Assembly (NCBI RefSeq): GCF_016623465.1
Contig: NZ_JAEDAJ010000009.1
Location: forward strand, 88,107 to 152,106
Source of the DNA: Brachybacterium halotolerans
Lineage (GTDB): Bacteria; Actinomycetota; Actinomycetes; Actinomycetales; Dermabacteraceae
Direction: 5' to 3'
DNA length: 64,000 bases
Made by a program: the position numbers and the translations under genes. Of this stretch, positions 34,699-44,700 are shown in pieces (positions within the stretch are counted from its first letter, which is position 1; each line of letters opens with the position of its first letter). The notes below the pieces were generated by a model. That model ran no database searches. It was not told the origin of the DNA and saw only the letters and a program-made list of their open reading frames with translations.

Positions 34699-35781
34699 GT
34701 GCCGATCCTGCTGCTCACCGCCCAGCTGCTGGTCAGTCTGACGCTGCTGATCAGCGGTGCCGCGAAGCTCGGTGACAGGCGCGGGACACGGGACGCGATG
34801 GTGTCCCTGCGCCTCCCTCTGCCCCGTGCCCATGCCACCGCGGCGCTGCTGCTGCCCGGTGCGGAGATCGTGCTCGCGCTCGGGATCTGGCTGCCCGTTC
34901 CTCTCGTGCCCCTCGCATTCTCCGTGCTCATCGTCGTGCTGCTCGTCCTCTACTGGGCGATCATCGCCCGGGCCCTCGGATTCGAGGAGGCCGTGTCCTG
35001 CTCATGCTTCGGGACCCTGGGCTCCCCGACGCTCTCCCGGACCACCCTCGTGCGCAACACGCTGCTGCTTGCGCTGGGGGCTCTCTCGGTGATCGGCACC
35101 GCCCGCTCTCTCCCCGCGCACGCGATCATGGGCGCACCAGGAGCCCTCGGGCAGCTCGTCCTCGCGGTGCTCCTCACGGGGCTCCTCGCCCTGCTCACCC
35201 TCGGGGGCACCTCGCGCAGGAGCGAGACCGGACAGGGCGCGGCCGTCGTCGGCGATCGCCCCTCCGCGCACGAGCCGTCGGACGCTGCGGACCCGCGAGC
35301 GGCCTCTGCGGACGATGCGGATCTCGACTACGAGCGCACGCCGACGCCGTTCGGCATGCTGCAGAGGAGTGGCGAGGAGCCCGTCTCCCTCGCGGCACTG
35401 ACCGCCGAGCGCGCGGCGCTGCTGATCTGGGTGCGTCCCGGCTGCGGTCCGTGCGAAAGGGTGTTGAACGCGATCGGGGCCTGGCGCGCGGCACTCGAGG
35501 AGACCGTGAGCGTGCACACGCTCGTCCGTGCGGATCCGGCGGGCCTCGCCCCGTCCGTGCGTGAGCGCGCCGGCGACAGCCTGGCGAGGGACATCGAGGG
35601 CAACCTCGCGGTCTCGCTCCGGGCGACCTCCTCCCCTGCCGCCGTCCTGCTGGGGGCCGACGGACTGCTGGCAGGCGGTCCCGTCGCCGGCGCGGAAGGC
35701 GTGACTGCGTTCGTCGAGGAGATCATCGAGCAGATCGGGCAGGCGCGGGACCGAGGGGAGCTCATCTCGCCGTCGGCCTGA
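34699..35781 (+). CDS. MauE/DoxX-type membrane redox protein fused to a thioredoxin-like domain
   Basis: The product is 360 residues. The N-terminal half has four to five helices, beginning PILLLTAQLLVSLTLLISGAAKLGD, with the Cys pair in VSCSCFGTLG that marks MauE-like redox membrane proteins. A hydrophilic linker (about residues 180-215) leads to a thioredoxin-like domain with WVRPGCGPCERVL, a CxxC active site, and a Pro-containing strand (SSPAAVLLGADG). MauE-type proteins help disulfide formation in their partners; this single chain may relay electrons between membrane and thiol targets (inference). The GTG at 34699 is preceded by TACCCT plus six nt. Confidence 0.82.
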   Translation: MPILLLTAQLLVSLTLLISGAAKLGDRRGTRDAMVSLRLPLPRAHATAALLLPGAEIVLALGIWLPVPLVPLAFSVLIVVLLVLYWAIIARALGFEEAVSCSCFGTLGSPTLSRTTLVRNTLLLALGALSVIGTARSLPAHAIMGAPGALGQLVLAVLLTGLLALLTLGGTSRRSETGQGAAVVGDRPSAHEPSDAADPRAASADDADLDYERTPTPFGMLQRSGEEPVSLAALTAERAALLIWVRPGCGPCERVLNAIGAWRAALEETVSVHTLVRADPAGLAPSVRERAGDSLARDIEGNLAVSLRATSSPAAVLLGADGLLAGGPVAGAEGVTAFVEEIIEQIGQARDRGELISPSA

Positions 35782-35814
35782 CCCCGGCGGATGCCGGATC
35801 CGGAAGCGGAGCGA

Positions 35815-37014
35815 TCAGGGAACGCACGCTTGCACGATGCAGCCGGAGCCTCGCACGCTGACGTCCCCCTCGGACGCGGGGATGAAGACAGCCTGCCCCG
35901 AGCGCACCGCGATGCTGCTGGTAGCCGACTCGAGGAGAAGATCCCCTTCGAGGCCGAGCACGATCCTCGGACCATTGCCCAGCATCGGCCGGGCCCCCCA
36001 GTGCGTCGCCTCGTCAAGAGCGGTGAAGGAGACTTCGAAATCATCGACCGGGGCGTAGTACGACTCGGTGATCTCGTTGCGTCGCTCAGGCGCTATCCGG
36101 ACCGGCGGTGCAGCGACCACGCTCACGCACTGCAGCAGCTCGTCGACATCCACGCGCTTCTCGGTCAGGCCGGCGCGGAGCACATTGTCACTCGCTGCAG
36201 TGACTTCGATCCCGAACCCGCTGAGGTACGCATGGAGCGTACCCGTGGGGATGAAGAGAGCCTCGCCCGGCTGCAGTGACACAGGGTTGAGCAGGAGTGC
36301 AGCGACCACGCCCGCATCGCCCGGATGGTGCTCCGCCAGCTCGACGACGATGCGATCGATGCGGGGCGACGGGGATGCACCGCGTCGCTCACGATCACGG
36401 CAAGCATCGACGACCTGCTGCACGAGGGGTGGTCCGGGGCGGAGCGAAGGCGAGAGGAGTGCGCGCAGCGCCGCATGCATGCCGCGCGCATCGGGGTTCT
36501 CCAGCAGGAGCCGATGCAGACGATCCGAGAGATCCGTGCCCAGGCCCTCGAGGATCTCGGTGGCTCGGCGAGGTGCCCGGAATCCGCACAGCGCCGTGAA
36601 CGGCTCCAGTGCGACGAGGAGCTCCGGTTTGTGCTTCGGGTCCCGATAGCTGCGCCGAGAAGACTCCAAGGGCAGTCCTGCGGCGTTCTCCGCGGCGAAG
36701 GACTCCTCAGCACGGTCCTGATCCGGATGCACCTGCAGTGAGAGTGGCCGCTCAGGCGCGATCGCCTTGAGGAGGAACGGGAGCTCACCACCGAAGCTGC
36801 GAGCGACACCGCCTCCGAGCTGCATCGGCGGATCGGAAGCCACGAGATCCATCAATGTCTGGCCATCGTCGAGGAGGGAAGGCGCCAGCGGATGACTTCC
36901 GAACCACGCCTCGGCCCACGGCCTGCCGTCCGACGGCTGATCGAGGAAACGAGGCAGCCGTGTGTACGACCCCCACGCATAATGCTGGATCCGGCCGGCG
37001 ATCGCGCGCATCAT
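35815..37014 (-). CDS. manA: Mannose-6-phosphate isomerase, type I
   Basis: The product is 399 residues from the ATG at 37014, giving MMRAIAGRIQHYAWGSYTRL, the normal family start. GRPWAEAWFGSHPLAPS, FLLKAIAPERPLSLQVHPDQ (zinc ligands Gln and His), DPKHKPELLVAL (Glu) and SGFGIEVTAASDNVLRAGLT (His is replaced by Glu-Val-Thr context as usual downstream of LHAYL) match type I PMI. It interconverts mannose-6-P and fructose-6-P and so links GDP-mannose supply to central metabolism. G+C in sampled lines is about 67%, a little lower than neighbours. It is 37 bp downstream of the unknown gene at 37052 and probably cotranscribed. Confidence 0.93.
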   Translation of the reverse strand: MMRAIAGRIQHYAWGSYTRLPRFLDQPSDGRPWAEAWFGSHPLAPSLLDDGQTLMDLVASDPPMQLGGGVARSFGGELPFLLKAIAPERPLSLQVHPDQDRAEESFAAENAAGLPLESSRRSYRDPKHKPELLVALEPFTALCGFRAPRRATEILEGLGTDLSDRLHRLLLENPDARGMHAALRALLSPSLRPGPPLVQQVVDACRDRERRGASPSPRIDRIVVELAEHHPGDAGVVAALLLNPVSLQPGEALFIPTGTLHAYLSGFGIEVTAASDNVLRAGLTEKRVDVDELLQCVSVVAAPPVRIAPERRNEITESYYAPVDDFEVSFTALDEATHWGARPMLGNGPRIVLGLEGDLLLESATSSIAVRSGQAVFIPASEGDVSVRGSGCIVQACVP

Positions 37015-37051
37015 GCGGAGACGCGCTCCGTGACGCATCGCCCGATGGTCG

Positions 37052-38278
37052 TCATGCGACACCCTCGACCCGGTTCTCGACCTCCCGGGCGATGCGCGCG
37101 GCGGGCTCCTCCTCGGGCATCGCGGGCGCCGGGGTGGGCGTGCCGTGGCGGCGCATCCCGTAGCGGTGCCAGAACTCGTGCACCCAGCCGGGCGCGCCCG
37201 GCGCGTGCACCCACGCCTCTCCCCCACGGGCGGCGACCTCGAGGACCTCCGCCGCGAGGATCGAGACCACCGGCGCGCGCAGGGTCAGCGGGTCCGTGCC
37301 CGCGGGCAGCACCTCGATGCCCCGCCGCTCCCAGAGACGGTGCTGGGTGCGCGCGAGCCGCCCGGTCTCCTCCGCCTCGGGCAGATAGCGGGCGGCGCCG
37401 TCGCGGCAGAACGAGGAGGCCGCACGGGCGGCGAGTCGGCTCGGCAGCTCGATGCGCGAGAGCTGCCCCAGCACGACGGGCGAGGGCACGGACGTCGGGT
37501 CGGCGCGGTCCTCGGTCACGTCGGCCGACGGGTCGGTGGGCGCGTCGGTCGACGGGTCGGCGCCTTCGCCGGCCCTCGAGGCGGGATCCGCACTGGCCCT
37601 CGAGGCGGTATCCGCACTGCCCGGCGCCCCGTCCGCGGCGGGATCGTCCTCGCCACTGTGGTGCCCGAGCTGCCAGAGACGCTGGGAGCCGACCGCCAGC
37701 AGGGTGAGGTCCTCGCGCCCGGAGCGCCAGAAGTCGGCGTCGTCGGCGGACCAGGAGAGGACGGTCGCCTCCGTCGGCAGCGGCGCGGCGTACGGGGTGA
37801 GCACATCGGTCTGGACCACGAAGGACTGCAGGCCGCGGCGCTCGGCGACCGAGTGCAGGGCTGCGCCCGTCGGCCCGCCCTGACCGGCGGTGACGACCGC
37901 GGCGGCGTCGGAGGGGACGGCGTCGCGCGCGGACTCGAAGGCGCGGCGGCGCCAGGCGGGCCCGTCGAGCTCGGGGGCGATCAGGCCGCGCGGGGCGATC
38001 ACGTCGACCCCCACGCGCAGATACGGGAGGAAGGCGAGCAGGGCGGCGCGGCTGCGCGGAGAGGCGTCCTCAAGGCCGATGACCACGCGCGCCGAGGTCT
38101 CGCCGTCACGCGAGTGGAGCACCCACCGGGGCTCCTCCCAGTGCTCGTCGCGACTGCGCGTGCCGCGCAGTGTGCGGACCGCGTCCGCGACCGAGCCGCG
38201 GTGCCGAGCGAGACCCCCGCGGGAGCGAGCCCAGTCCCGCCACAGGTCGATGCTCTCGGGGTGGACGAGACCGGCCAT
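37052..38278 (-). CDS. Unknown protein, possible GT-B-like fold
   Basis: The product is about 408 residues. GGAGGA just upstream favours the ATG at 38278; the adjacent ATG at 38281 is possible. Two alpha/beta halves (VGVDVIAPRGLIAPELDGP and SFVVQTDVLTPYAAPLPTEA in the first; VVSILAAEVLEVAARGGEAW and HAPGAPGWVHEFWHRYGM in the second) are joined by an Asp/Ala/Ser/Pro-rich linker at about residues 205-255. The layout recalls GT-B glycosyltransferases, but no diagnostic motif is present and I do not assign a function. It precedes manA by 37 bp, which fits a carbohydrate role. Confidence 0.65.
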   Translation of the reverse strand: MAGLVHPESIDLWRDWARSRGGLARHRGSVADAVRTLRGTRSRDEHWEEPRWVLHSRDGETSARVVIGLEDASPRSRAALLAFLPYLRVGVDVIAPRGLIAPELDGPAWRRRAFESARDAVPSDAAAVVTAGQGGPTGAALHSVAERRGLQSFVVQTDVLTPYAAPLPTEATVLSWSADDADFWRSGREDLTLLAVGSQRLWQLGHHSGEDDPAADGAPGSADTASRASADPASRAGEGADPSTDAPTDPSADVTEDRADPTSVPSPVVLGQLSRIELPSRLAARAASSFCRDGAARYLPEAEETGRLARTQHRLWERRGIEVLPAGTDPLTLRAPVVSILAAEVLEVAARGGEAWVHAPGAPGWVHEFWHRYGMRRHGTPTPAPAMPEEEPAARIAREVENRVEGVA

Positions 38279-38354
38279 CATTCCTCCGCGGCGCACGTAG
38301 TTCGACAGACCGGCGGCTCCCCGGCCTGGTGCTCACACTGTCGCACACGCACCA

Positions 38355-38387
38355 CCGCCCGGTCGTCGCGACGCGACGACCGGGCGG
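38355..38387 (-). terminator. Hairpin after the Rpf-like gene
   Basis: A perfect 14-bp stem (CCGCCCGGTCGTCG pairing with CGACGACCGGGCGG) closes a five-nt loop, 56 bp past the stop of the gene at 38444. It also lies upstream of the gene starting at 38278. There is no U-tract. Confidence 0.6.
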
Positions 38388-38443
38388 CAGGCATCTGGCC
38401 GGCGGGATCGGGCGAGGCTGCGGAGCGCCCCGCCCGGGAGGGG

Positions 38444-39411
<968 letters not shown>

Positions 39412-39569
39412 CGCCAGGCACGGCATGTCGGGTCGACAGCGTGCACGGCGGCGCGTGCCGGGTCACCCTGGCCGGATCCCGACCCACCGCACACGGCCCG
39501 CTCGGACGCAGCGGGCCGCGACCGCACGGACGTCGTCGGGAGCGACCGCACGGACGCCCCCGGAGCGAC

Positions 39570-39624
39570 CGTGACCAGGTTCTATGACAGAAATGGCGGT
39601 CATCTGTCATAGAACCTGGTCACG
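39570..39624. repeat. Palindromic element, family B copy 2
   Basis: Perfect 21-nt arms (39570-39590 and 39604-39624) flank a 13-nt loop. The core GACCAGGTTCTATGACAG differs from copy 1 (12135) at one base. It lies 118 bp past the stop of the poxB-like gene. Confidence 0.92.
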
Positions 39625-39741
39625 ATCCTCGCCGGCCGGTGATGGGCGGCGGGTGGACACCGCGGAGCGCCCCGGAGGGTGCCGGGGCGCCTCGGCGGAC
39701 CTTGGCGGGCCTCAGCGCCCCTTGCCTCAGCGCCCCTTGCC

Positions 39742-41478
39742 TCAGCGCGGGATGTTGCGCACGTTCGTGGCGGCCATGTCGAGCATCTTGCCGACGCCGC
39801 CGCCGAGCACGACCTTCGTGGAGGCCATGGCGAAGCCGCGGATCTGCTGCGAGGTGACCTTGGGCGGCATCGAGAGCGCCGCGGGGTCGGTGACCACGTC
39901 GATGAGCACGGGACCCTTGTGCTTGAGGGCCGCCCCCAGCTCCTTCTTGAGCTTCTTGGGGTCGGTGATCTTCACCGAGTGGATGCCGGCGCCGGCGGCG
40001 ATCGCCGCGAAGTCGACGTGCTCGTGGTCCGTCTCGTAGTCGGGCAGGCCCTCGACGAGCATCTCGAGCTTGACCATGCCCAGGCTCGAGTTGTTGAAGA
40101 CGACGATCTTCGTGTCGAGCTGGTGGAGCTTCACGGTGAGCAGCTCGCCCATGAGCATCCCCAGCCCGCCGTCGCCGGACATCGAGATGACCTGGCGGCC
40201 GGGATTCCCGGCGGAGGCGCCGATGGCCTGCGGGAGCGCGTTGGCCATCGTGCCGTGGTGCCACGAGCCGAACACGCGGCGCTTGCCGTTGGGCGTGATG
40301 TAGCGGGCGCCCCACACGTTGCACATGCCGGTGTCGACGGTGAAGATCGCGTCGTCGTCGGCGAGCTCGTCGAGGGTCGCCGCGACGAACTCGGGGTGGA
40401 TCGGCTTCATCTTCTCGACGTTGCGGGTGTACGCCGAGACGACGCCCTTGAGCGCCTTCTCGTGCTTGCGCAGCAGCGCGTCGAGGAACTTCCGCGAGCG
40501 CTTGGGCTGGACCAGCGGCAGCAGCGCGTCGATGGTCAGGGCGACGTCGCCGTTCACGGCGAGGTCCAGCGGGATGCGTCGGCCCAGGCGGGACCCGTCG
40601 GCATCGACCTGGACGACGGTCACGTCCTTCTGCGGGAGGAACTCGCTGTAGGGGAAGTCCGTGCCCAGCAGGATCACGAGGTCCGCCTCGTGCATCGCCT
40701 CGTAGCAGGCGCCGTAGCCGAGCAGGCCGCTCATGCCGACGTCGTAGGGGTTGTCGTACTGGATCCACTCCTTGCCGCCGAAGGCGTGGCCGACGGGGGC
40801 CTTCACGGCCTCGGCGAGCGCGAGCACCTGCTCGCGGGCGCCCCGCACGCCGGCCCCGGCGAACAGGGTCACGGAGTTCGCGCGGTTCACGAGGGAGGCG
40901 AGCTCCTCGACCGTCTGCGGATCGGGCTGGACGCGGCCGAAGCGGGTGGCGAGGTCCTTGGTGGCACCGGACTCGACCTCCTCGTCGGCGACGTCGCCGG
41001 GGATCACGAGCACGGAGACGCCCTGCTTGGCGAGCGCCGTCTGCGCGGCGATGTGCAGCATGTCCGCGCCGTGCTGGCCGGAGTTCACCATCTCGCAGAA
41101 GTGCGAGCACTCCTGGAAGAGGCGCTCGGGGTGGGTCTCCTGGAAGAAGCCCGTGCCGATCTTGCCGCTGGGGATGTGCGAGGCGATCGCGAGCACCGGG
41201 GCGCCGTCGCGGTGGGCGTCGTAGAGGCCCTGGATGAGGTGGGTGTTGCCCGGGCCGCAGGATCCGGCGCACACGGCGAGCTTCCCGCTCACGCGGGCCT
41301 CGGCGCCGGCGGCGAAGGCGGCCGCCTCCTCGTTGCGCACGTGCACCCAGTCGATGCCCTTGGTGGTGCGGACGGCGTCGACGATCGGGTTCAGGGAGTC
41401 CCCGACGACCCCGTAGATGCGCTCGACACCGAAGTCCCGCAGCTGGGTGACGAGGTGCTGGGCGAGGGTGACTGCCAT
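39742..41478 (-). CDS. poxB: Pyruvate oxidase/quinone-dependent pyruvate dehydrogenase-type ThDP enzyme
   Basis: The product is 578 residues, the usual PoxB length. The N-terminal FGVERIYGVVGDSLNPIVDA and WVHVRNEEAAAFAAGAEA carry the ThDP-activating Glu (residue 50 or 51). GPGNTHLIQGLYDAHRDGAP matches PoxB rather than acetolactate synthase. The C-terminal GDGGLGMLMGELLT to VVFNNSSLGMV is the ThDP/Mg motif GDG...NN. The product should oxidise pyruvate to acetate and CO2 with electrons passed to quinone through FAD. A C-terminal segment (KMLDMAATNVRNIPR) could be the membrane-contact helix. The ATG at 41478 follows AGGAGC by 5 nt. Confidence 0.88.
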   Translation of the reverse strand: MAVTLAQHLVTQLRDFGVERIYGVVGDSLNPIVDAVRTTKGIDWVHVRNEEAAAFAAGAEARVSGKLAVCAGSCGPGNTHLIQGLYDAHRDGAPVLAIASHIPSGKIGTGFFQETHPERLFQECSHFCEMVNSGQHGADMLHIAAQTALAKQGVSVLVIPGDVADEEVESGATKDLATRFGRVQPDPQTVEELASLVNRANSVTLFAGAGVRGAREQVLALAEAVKAPVGHAFGGKEWIQYDNPYDVGMSGLLGYGACYEAMHEADLVILLGTDFPYSEFLPQKDVTVVQVDADGSRLGRRIPLDLAVNGDVALTIDALLPLVQPKRSRKFLDALLRKHEKALKGVVSAYTRNVEKMKPIHPEFVAATLDELADDDAIFTVDTGMCNVWGARYITPNGKRRVFGSWHHGTMANALPQAIGASAGNPGRQVISMSGDGGLGMLMGELLTVKLHQLDTKIVVFNNSSLGMVKLEMLVEGLPDYETDHEHVDFAAIAAGAGIHSVKITDPKKLKKELGAALKHKGPVLIDVVTDPAALSMPPKVTSQQIRGFAMASTKVVLGGGVGKMLDMAATNVRNIPR

Positions 41479-41658
41479 GGCGTGCTCCTGACGACTCGGC
41501 GGATCCGCGACCCGTCCTGCGGGTCGCATGACGTGATCCAGCCTAGTGAACGGCCGTTGCGCCCACCGCCCGGACGTGGGCGAGAAGACAGGTCGGACGT
41601 CGGATCCGGGGCTCTGAACAGCGGCAGCTCAGAGCATCGCCGGATCCGATTCGCCGGC

Positions 41659-42609
41659 TCAGAGCAGCGGCAGCAGCTCCTGCCAGACCGCGCGCAGGAT
41701 CTCCTGCGTCGGCCCGCCCTCGTGATGGGAGGTGAGGGTGACGACGGCGCGCTGGTCCGGCAGCACGATCGAGAACTGGCCGTAGGCGCCGTCGGCCCGC
41801 CAGGCCCCGGGCACCGAGCACTTCCAGACGCCGTAGCCGTAGCGGGTGTTCTCCGGCTCGAGCTCACCGGTGGGCACCCAGGACGACTCGGCGTGCATCG
41901 CGTCGATCCAGTCCGCGGGCACGAGCTGCTCGCCCTCCCAGGCGCCGCGCTCCAGCAGGACTCGGCCGATACGGGCCACCTCGCGCGTGCGCAGGTGGAG
42001 GCCGGTCGCGCCCCAGGTGCGGCCCTCGCGGTCGGAGTGCCACTGGGGGTTCACGATCCCCAGCGGCTCGAACAGCCGGGGCATCAGGTAGTCGCGCAGG
42101 CTCACGCGGGAGCGCTCGGCGATGGTGCGCCCGAGCAGGAAGATCGACCCGTTGGAGTACTCGAACCTCTCCCCCGGCTCGCGCACCAGCGGCGTGCGCA
42201 GCAGCAGGTCGGTGAGGTGCGGGTCCTCGCGCTCGGAGTCCAGGAACACGGTGACAGGGTTGCCGGAGGTCATCGTGATCAGGTGGCGCAGGCGCACCAG
42301 CTCCATGCCGCGCCCGTACCCGCCGGCGGGCGCGGGCAGGTGGTCGATGAGACGGTCCTCGAGGTCGAGCAGACCCTCCTTCTGCGCGATGCCGACGGCC
42401 AGCGCCGTCACCGTCTTGGACACCGACCAGACGTTCTCCGAGGTGTCCTCGACGAAGCGCACCTCGAGGTCCTCGCGCCCCTCGCGGTGCAGGTGGACCG
42501 CGCGGACCCCGAGCCGCTTCTCGAGGATGCGCTGGCGCAGGGGCAGCAGGATCAGCGGATCGGGCACGGGGGCCGACGGCGAGGCGGACGGGACGGGCGC
42601 AGGGGTCAT
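41659..42609 (-). CDS. Serine hydrolase, beta-lactamase/esterase (class C-like) family
   Basis: The product is 316 residues with no signal peptide. Ser62-Val-Ser-Lys65 (NVWSVSKTVTAL) is the SxxK nucleophile motif, EYSNGSIFLLG gives YxN, and SHHEGG near the end may be the third motif (HxG). These are features of the DD-peptidase/esterase/class C group. Whether it acts on beta-lactams, esters or peptides cannot be told, but a cytosolic location argues against secretion as a resistance enzyme. The ATG at 42609 is preceded by TAGGGT plus six nt, so it is probably leaderless. It is divergent from the flavoprotein gene. Confidence 0.85.
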   Translation of the reverse strand: MTPAPVPSASPSAPVPDPLILLPLRQRILEKRLGVRAVHLHREGREDLEVRFVEDTSENVWSVSKTVTALAVGIAQKEGLLDLEDRLIDHLPAPAGGYGRGMELVRLRHLITMTSGNPVTVFLDSEREDPHLTDLLLRTPLVREPGERFEYSNGSIFLLGRTIAERSRVSLRDYLMPRLFEPLGIVNPQWHSDREGRTWGATGLHLRTREVARIGRVLLERGAWEGEQLVPADWIDAMHAESSWVPTGELEPENTRYGYGVWKCSVPGAWRADGAYGQFSIVLPDQRAVVTLTSHHEGGPTQEILRAVWQELLPLL

Positions 42610-42615
42610 GCCCCG

Positions 42616-42621
42616 ACCCTA
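42616..42621 (-). promoter_or_regulatory. -10 element for leaderless serine hydrolase mRNA
   Basis: TAGGGT on the minus strand is followed by six nt (CGGGGC) and the ATG at 42609. Confidence 0.5.
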
Positions 42622-42811
42622 GACGCGCGGCGCCGCGCGGGGGTGCTCCGCGCGCACGAGATTCCCGTCGCCCGATCTGGGCGATTTGCCCGTACTGGAG
42701 GGTAGGATCGCCCTGGCGCGCTCGCGGTGGACGGGCGCCTCGGACGCGGCGGATCCCCCCGGCCGCTGTGCGTCCGATCCTGCTGCACACGGAACATCAC
42801 AGAGAACGCGG

Positions 42812-44506
42812 ATGAGCACTCAGAAGATCTCGGAAGACATCAGGGACGACGTATCGGCCGACGTCATCATCGTCGGCGCAGGGGTGTCGGGGACATCGAC
42901 ACTGCTGAGGCTCCTCGAGGAGCAGCGCACGGGGACCACAGGGACGGACAGGCTCCGCGTGGCGGTCATCGATCGCAGCGACGACATGTTCACGGGTCTG
43001 CCCTACGGCTCGCGCGCGGGCAGCGCGTCACTCATCGTCACCTCGCTCGACGAGTTCCTGCCCGACGGGATCCGCCAGGACTTCATCGCCTGGCTGGAAG
43101 CCCGGAAGGAGCGGATCCTGGCGGCCGACGCGTCGCTGGGCATCTCCCCGCACTGGGCGGAGGAGCACGCGGAGGAGATCCGCGGCGGCCAGTGGGACTC
43201 GCTGTTCATCCCCCGCCGGCTGTTCGGCCACTTCCTGCGCGGCCGCGTCGAGGACATCCTCGCGAGCACGTCCGACGTCGAGGTCATCCGGATCACCGGA
43301 GAGGCCGGTGCGCTGCGCCGGACCGGCACCGCCGCGCGGGCCGACGGAGACTCCGACGGCGATGTCGAGATCCTCGTCGCCGCACCGGGCGGACGCGTCG
43401 AGGACGGGTCCCCCGACGGTCCCGTCAGCAGCGCGAGCGACGGGACCGACGGCGCCCCCGGCGGCATCACGCGCGTGCGCGGGCGCTCCGTCGTCCTGGC
43501 CGTCGGCAGCCCGCCCACGCGCGTGCTCGGGCACGATCCAGCGGATGCCGGCAGCGGTCGCTTCCTCGACGACACACACGTCCACGGCATGGATCATCTC
43601 CTGCAGGAGGCGCGCGCGGCGATCCGGGCGATGCCCGAGGGCGCGAGCCGCGACATCCTCGTCGTGGGCGCGAACGCGGATGCGCTCGAGCTGCTGCACG
43701 CGGCCGTCCGCGCCGGCCTCGAGCGCGCCTGGGACCACCACGTGACCGTGCTGGCGACGCACGGCATCCCCGACGCCTGGACCGTCCACCCGGACCGTCG
43801 CAGCGAGTACCGCTCCCGGCACCTCGCCGACTACGCCGCGCGCACGCCCGACGCGGACCTCACCGCCCGCGCGGTGTTCGACGCGGTGGTGCGGGACGTG
43901 GACGACGCCATGGCCAGCGGCTTCTGCGAGCAGGACACCGTGGATGAGCTCAAGGAGCTGTGCTCGCAGCTGTTCGAGCGCCTGCCCGCGCCCGAGCAGA
44001 AGCTCTACGTCGACGTGTACGGCACGAAGGTGGGGCGCTTCGCCCGGCCCACCGGCGGCGACTACCAGCGCACCGCCTCGGAGCTCCTGGAGTCCGGGCG
44101 CGTCCACGCGGAGCGCGGCCACTTCGAGCACGCGGAGAACAGCGCCGCCGGCTGGAGGGTCACGACCTCGACCGAGGAGGGCATCTCCACGCTCGAGCGG
44201 ACCTTCGGCGTGATCATCAACTGCGCCGGCTTCGAGAACGTCGCCGAGACCCGCGACGGGTTCCTGCGCTCCCTCCAGGACGAGTCGGGGCTGCGCTCCT
44301 CGACCTCGCGCACCGGGTTCGAGGTCGACGAGCACTTCCAGGCCGCCCCCGGCGTGTTCGTGGCGGGCCCGCTGCTCGCGGGGAACCTCAACAGCGCCCT
44401 GCGCGTGTGGCACCTCGAGAGCTGCCGACGGATCCTCGCGATGGCCGACACCATCGGCGCCGAGATCGCGGCCCACCTCCGCGCCACCGAGCTCGAGCCC
44501 GTCTGA
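42812..44506 (+). CDS. FAD/NAD(P)-binding protein (HI0933/FAD-NAD_binding_9-like)
   Basis: The product is 564 residues. The N-terminal VIIVGAGVSGTSTLLRLL is the FAD-binding GxGxxG, and RSVVLAVGSPPTRVLGHDP and DILVVGANADALELLHAA give a second dinucleotide segment. PGVFVAGPLLAGNLNSALRVWH near the C-terminus closes the FAD site. It belongs to uncharacterised flavoproteins that often stand alone; substrate unknown. An Asp/Gly/Ala-rich loop at about residues 180-215 is an insertion. The ATG at 42812 begins a hydrophilic N-terminus just before the dinucleotide fold. TAGGAT at 42703-42708 is a possible -10, with a leader near 95 nt. Confidence 0.82.
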   Translation: MSTQKISEDIRDDVSADVIIVGAGVSGTSTLLRLLEEQRTGTTGTDRLRVAVIDRSDDMFTGLPYGSRAGSASLIVTSLDEFLPDGIRQDFIAWLEARKERILAADASLGISPHWAEEHAEEIRGGQWDSLFIPRRLFGHFLRGRVEDILASTSDVEVIRITGEAGALRRTGTAARADGDSDGDVEILVAAPGGRVEDGSPDGPVSSASDGTDGAPGGITRVRGRSVVLAVGSPPTRVLGHDPADAGSGRFLDDTHVHGMDHLLQEARAAIRAMPEGASRDILVVGANADALELLHAAVRAGLERAWDHHVTVLATHGIPDAWTVHPDRRSEYRSRHLADYAARTPDADLTARAVFDAVVRDVDDAMASGFCEQDTVDELKELCSQLFERLPAPEQKLYVDVYGTKVGRFARPTGGDYQRTASELLESGRVHAERGHFEHAENSAAGWRVTTSTEEGISTLERTFGVIINCAGFENVAETRDGFLRSLQDESGLRSSTSRTGFEVDEHFQAAPGVFVAGPLLAGNLNSALRVWHLESCRRILAMADTIGAEIAAHLRATELEPV

Positions 44507-44522
44507 CGCGCACAGCACGAGA

Positions 44523-44680
<158 letters not shown>

Positions 44681-44700
44681 TTCTCGTGGAGCTGCCGGAC

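Noticed and set aside
39584..39612. Small peptide-coding genes inside the palindromes (for example starting MTEM at 39584, or MAEMSA at 50412)
   Set aside because: The frames arise from the palindromic sequence itself, occur on both strands alike, and have no ribosome sites.
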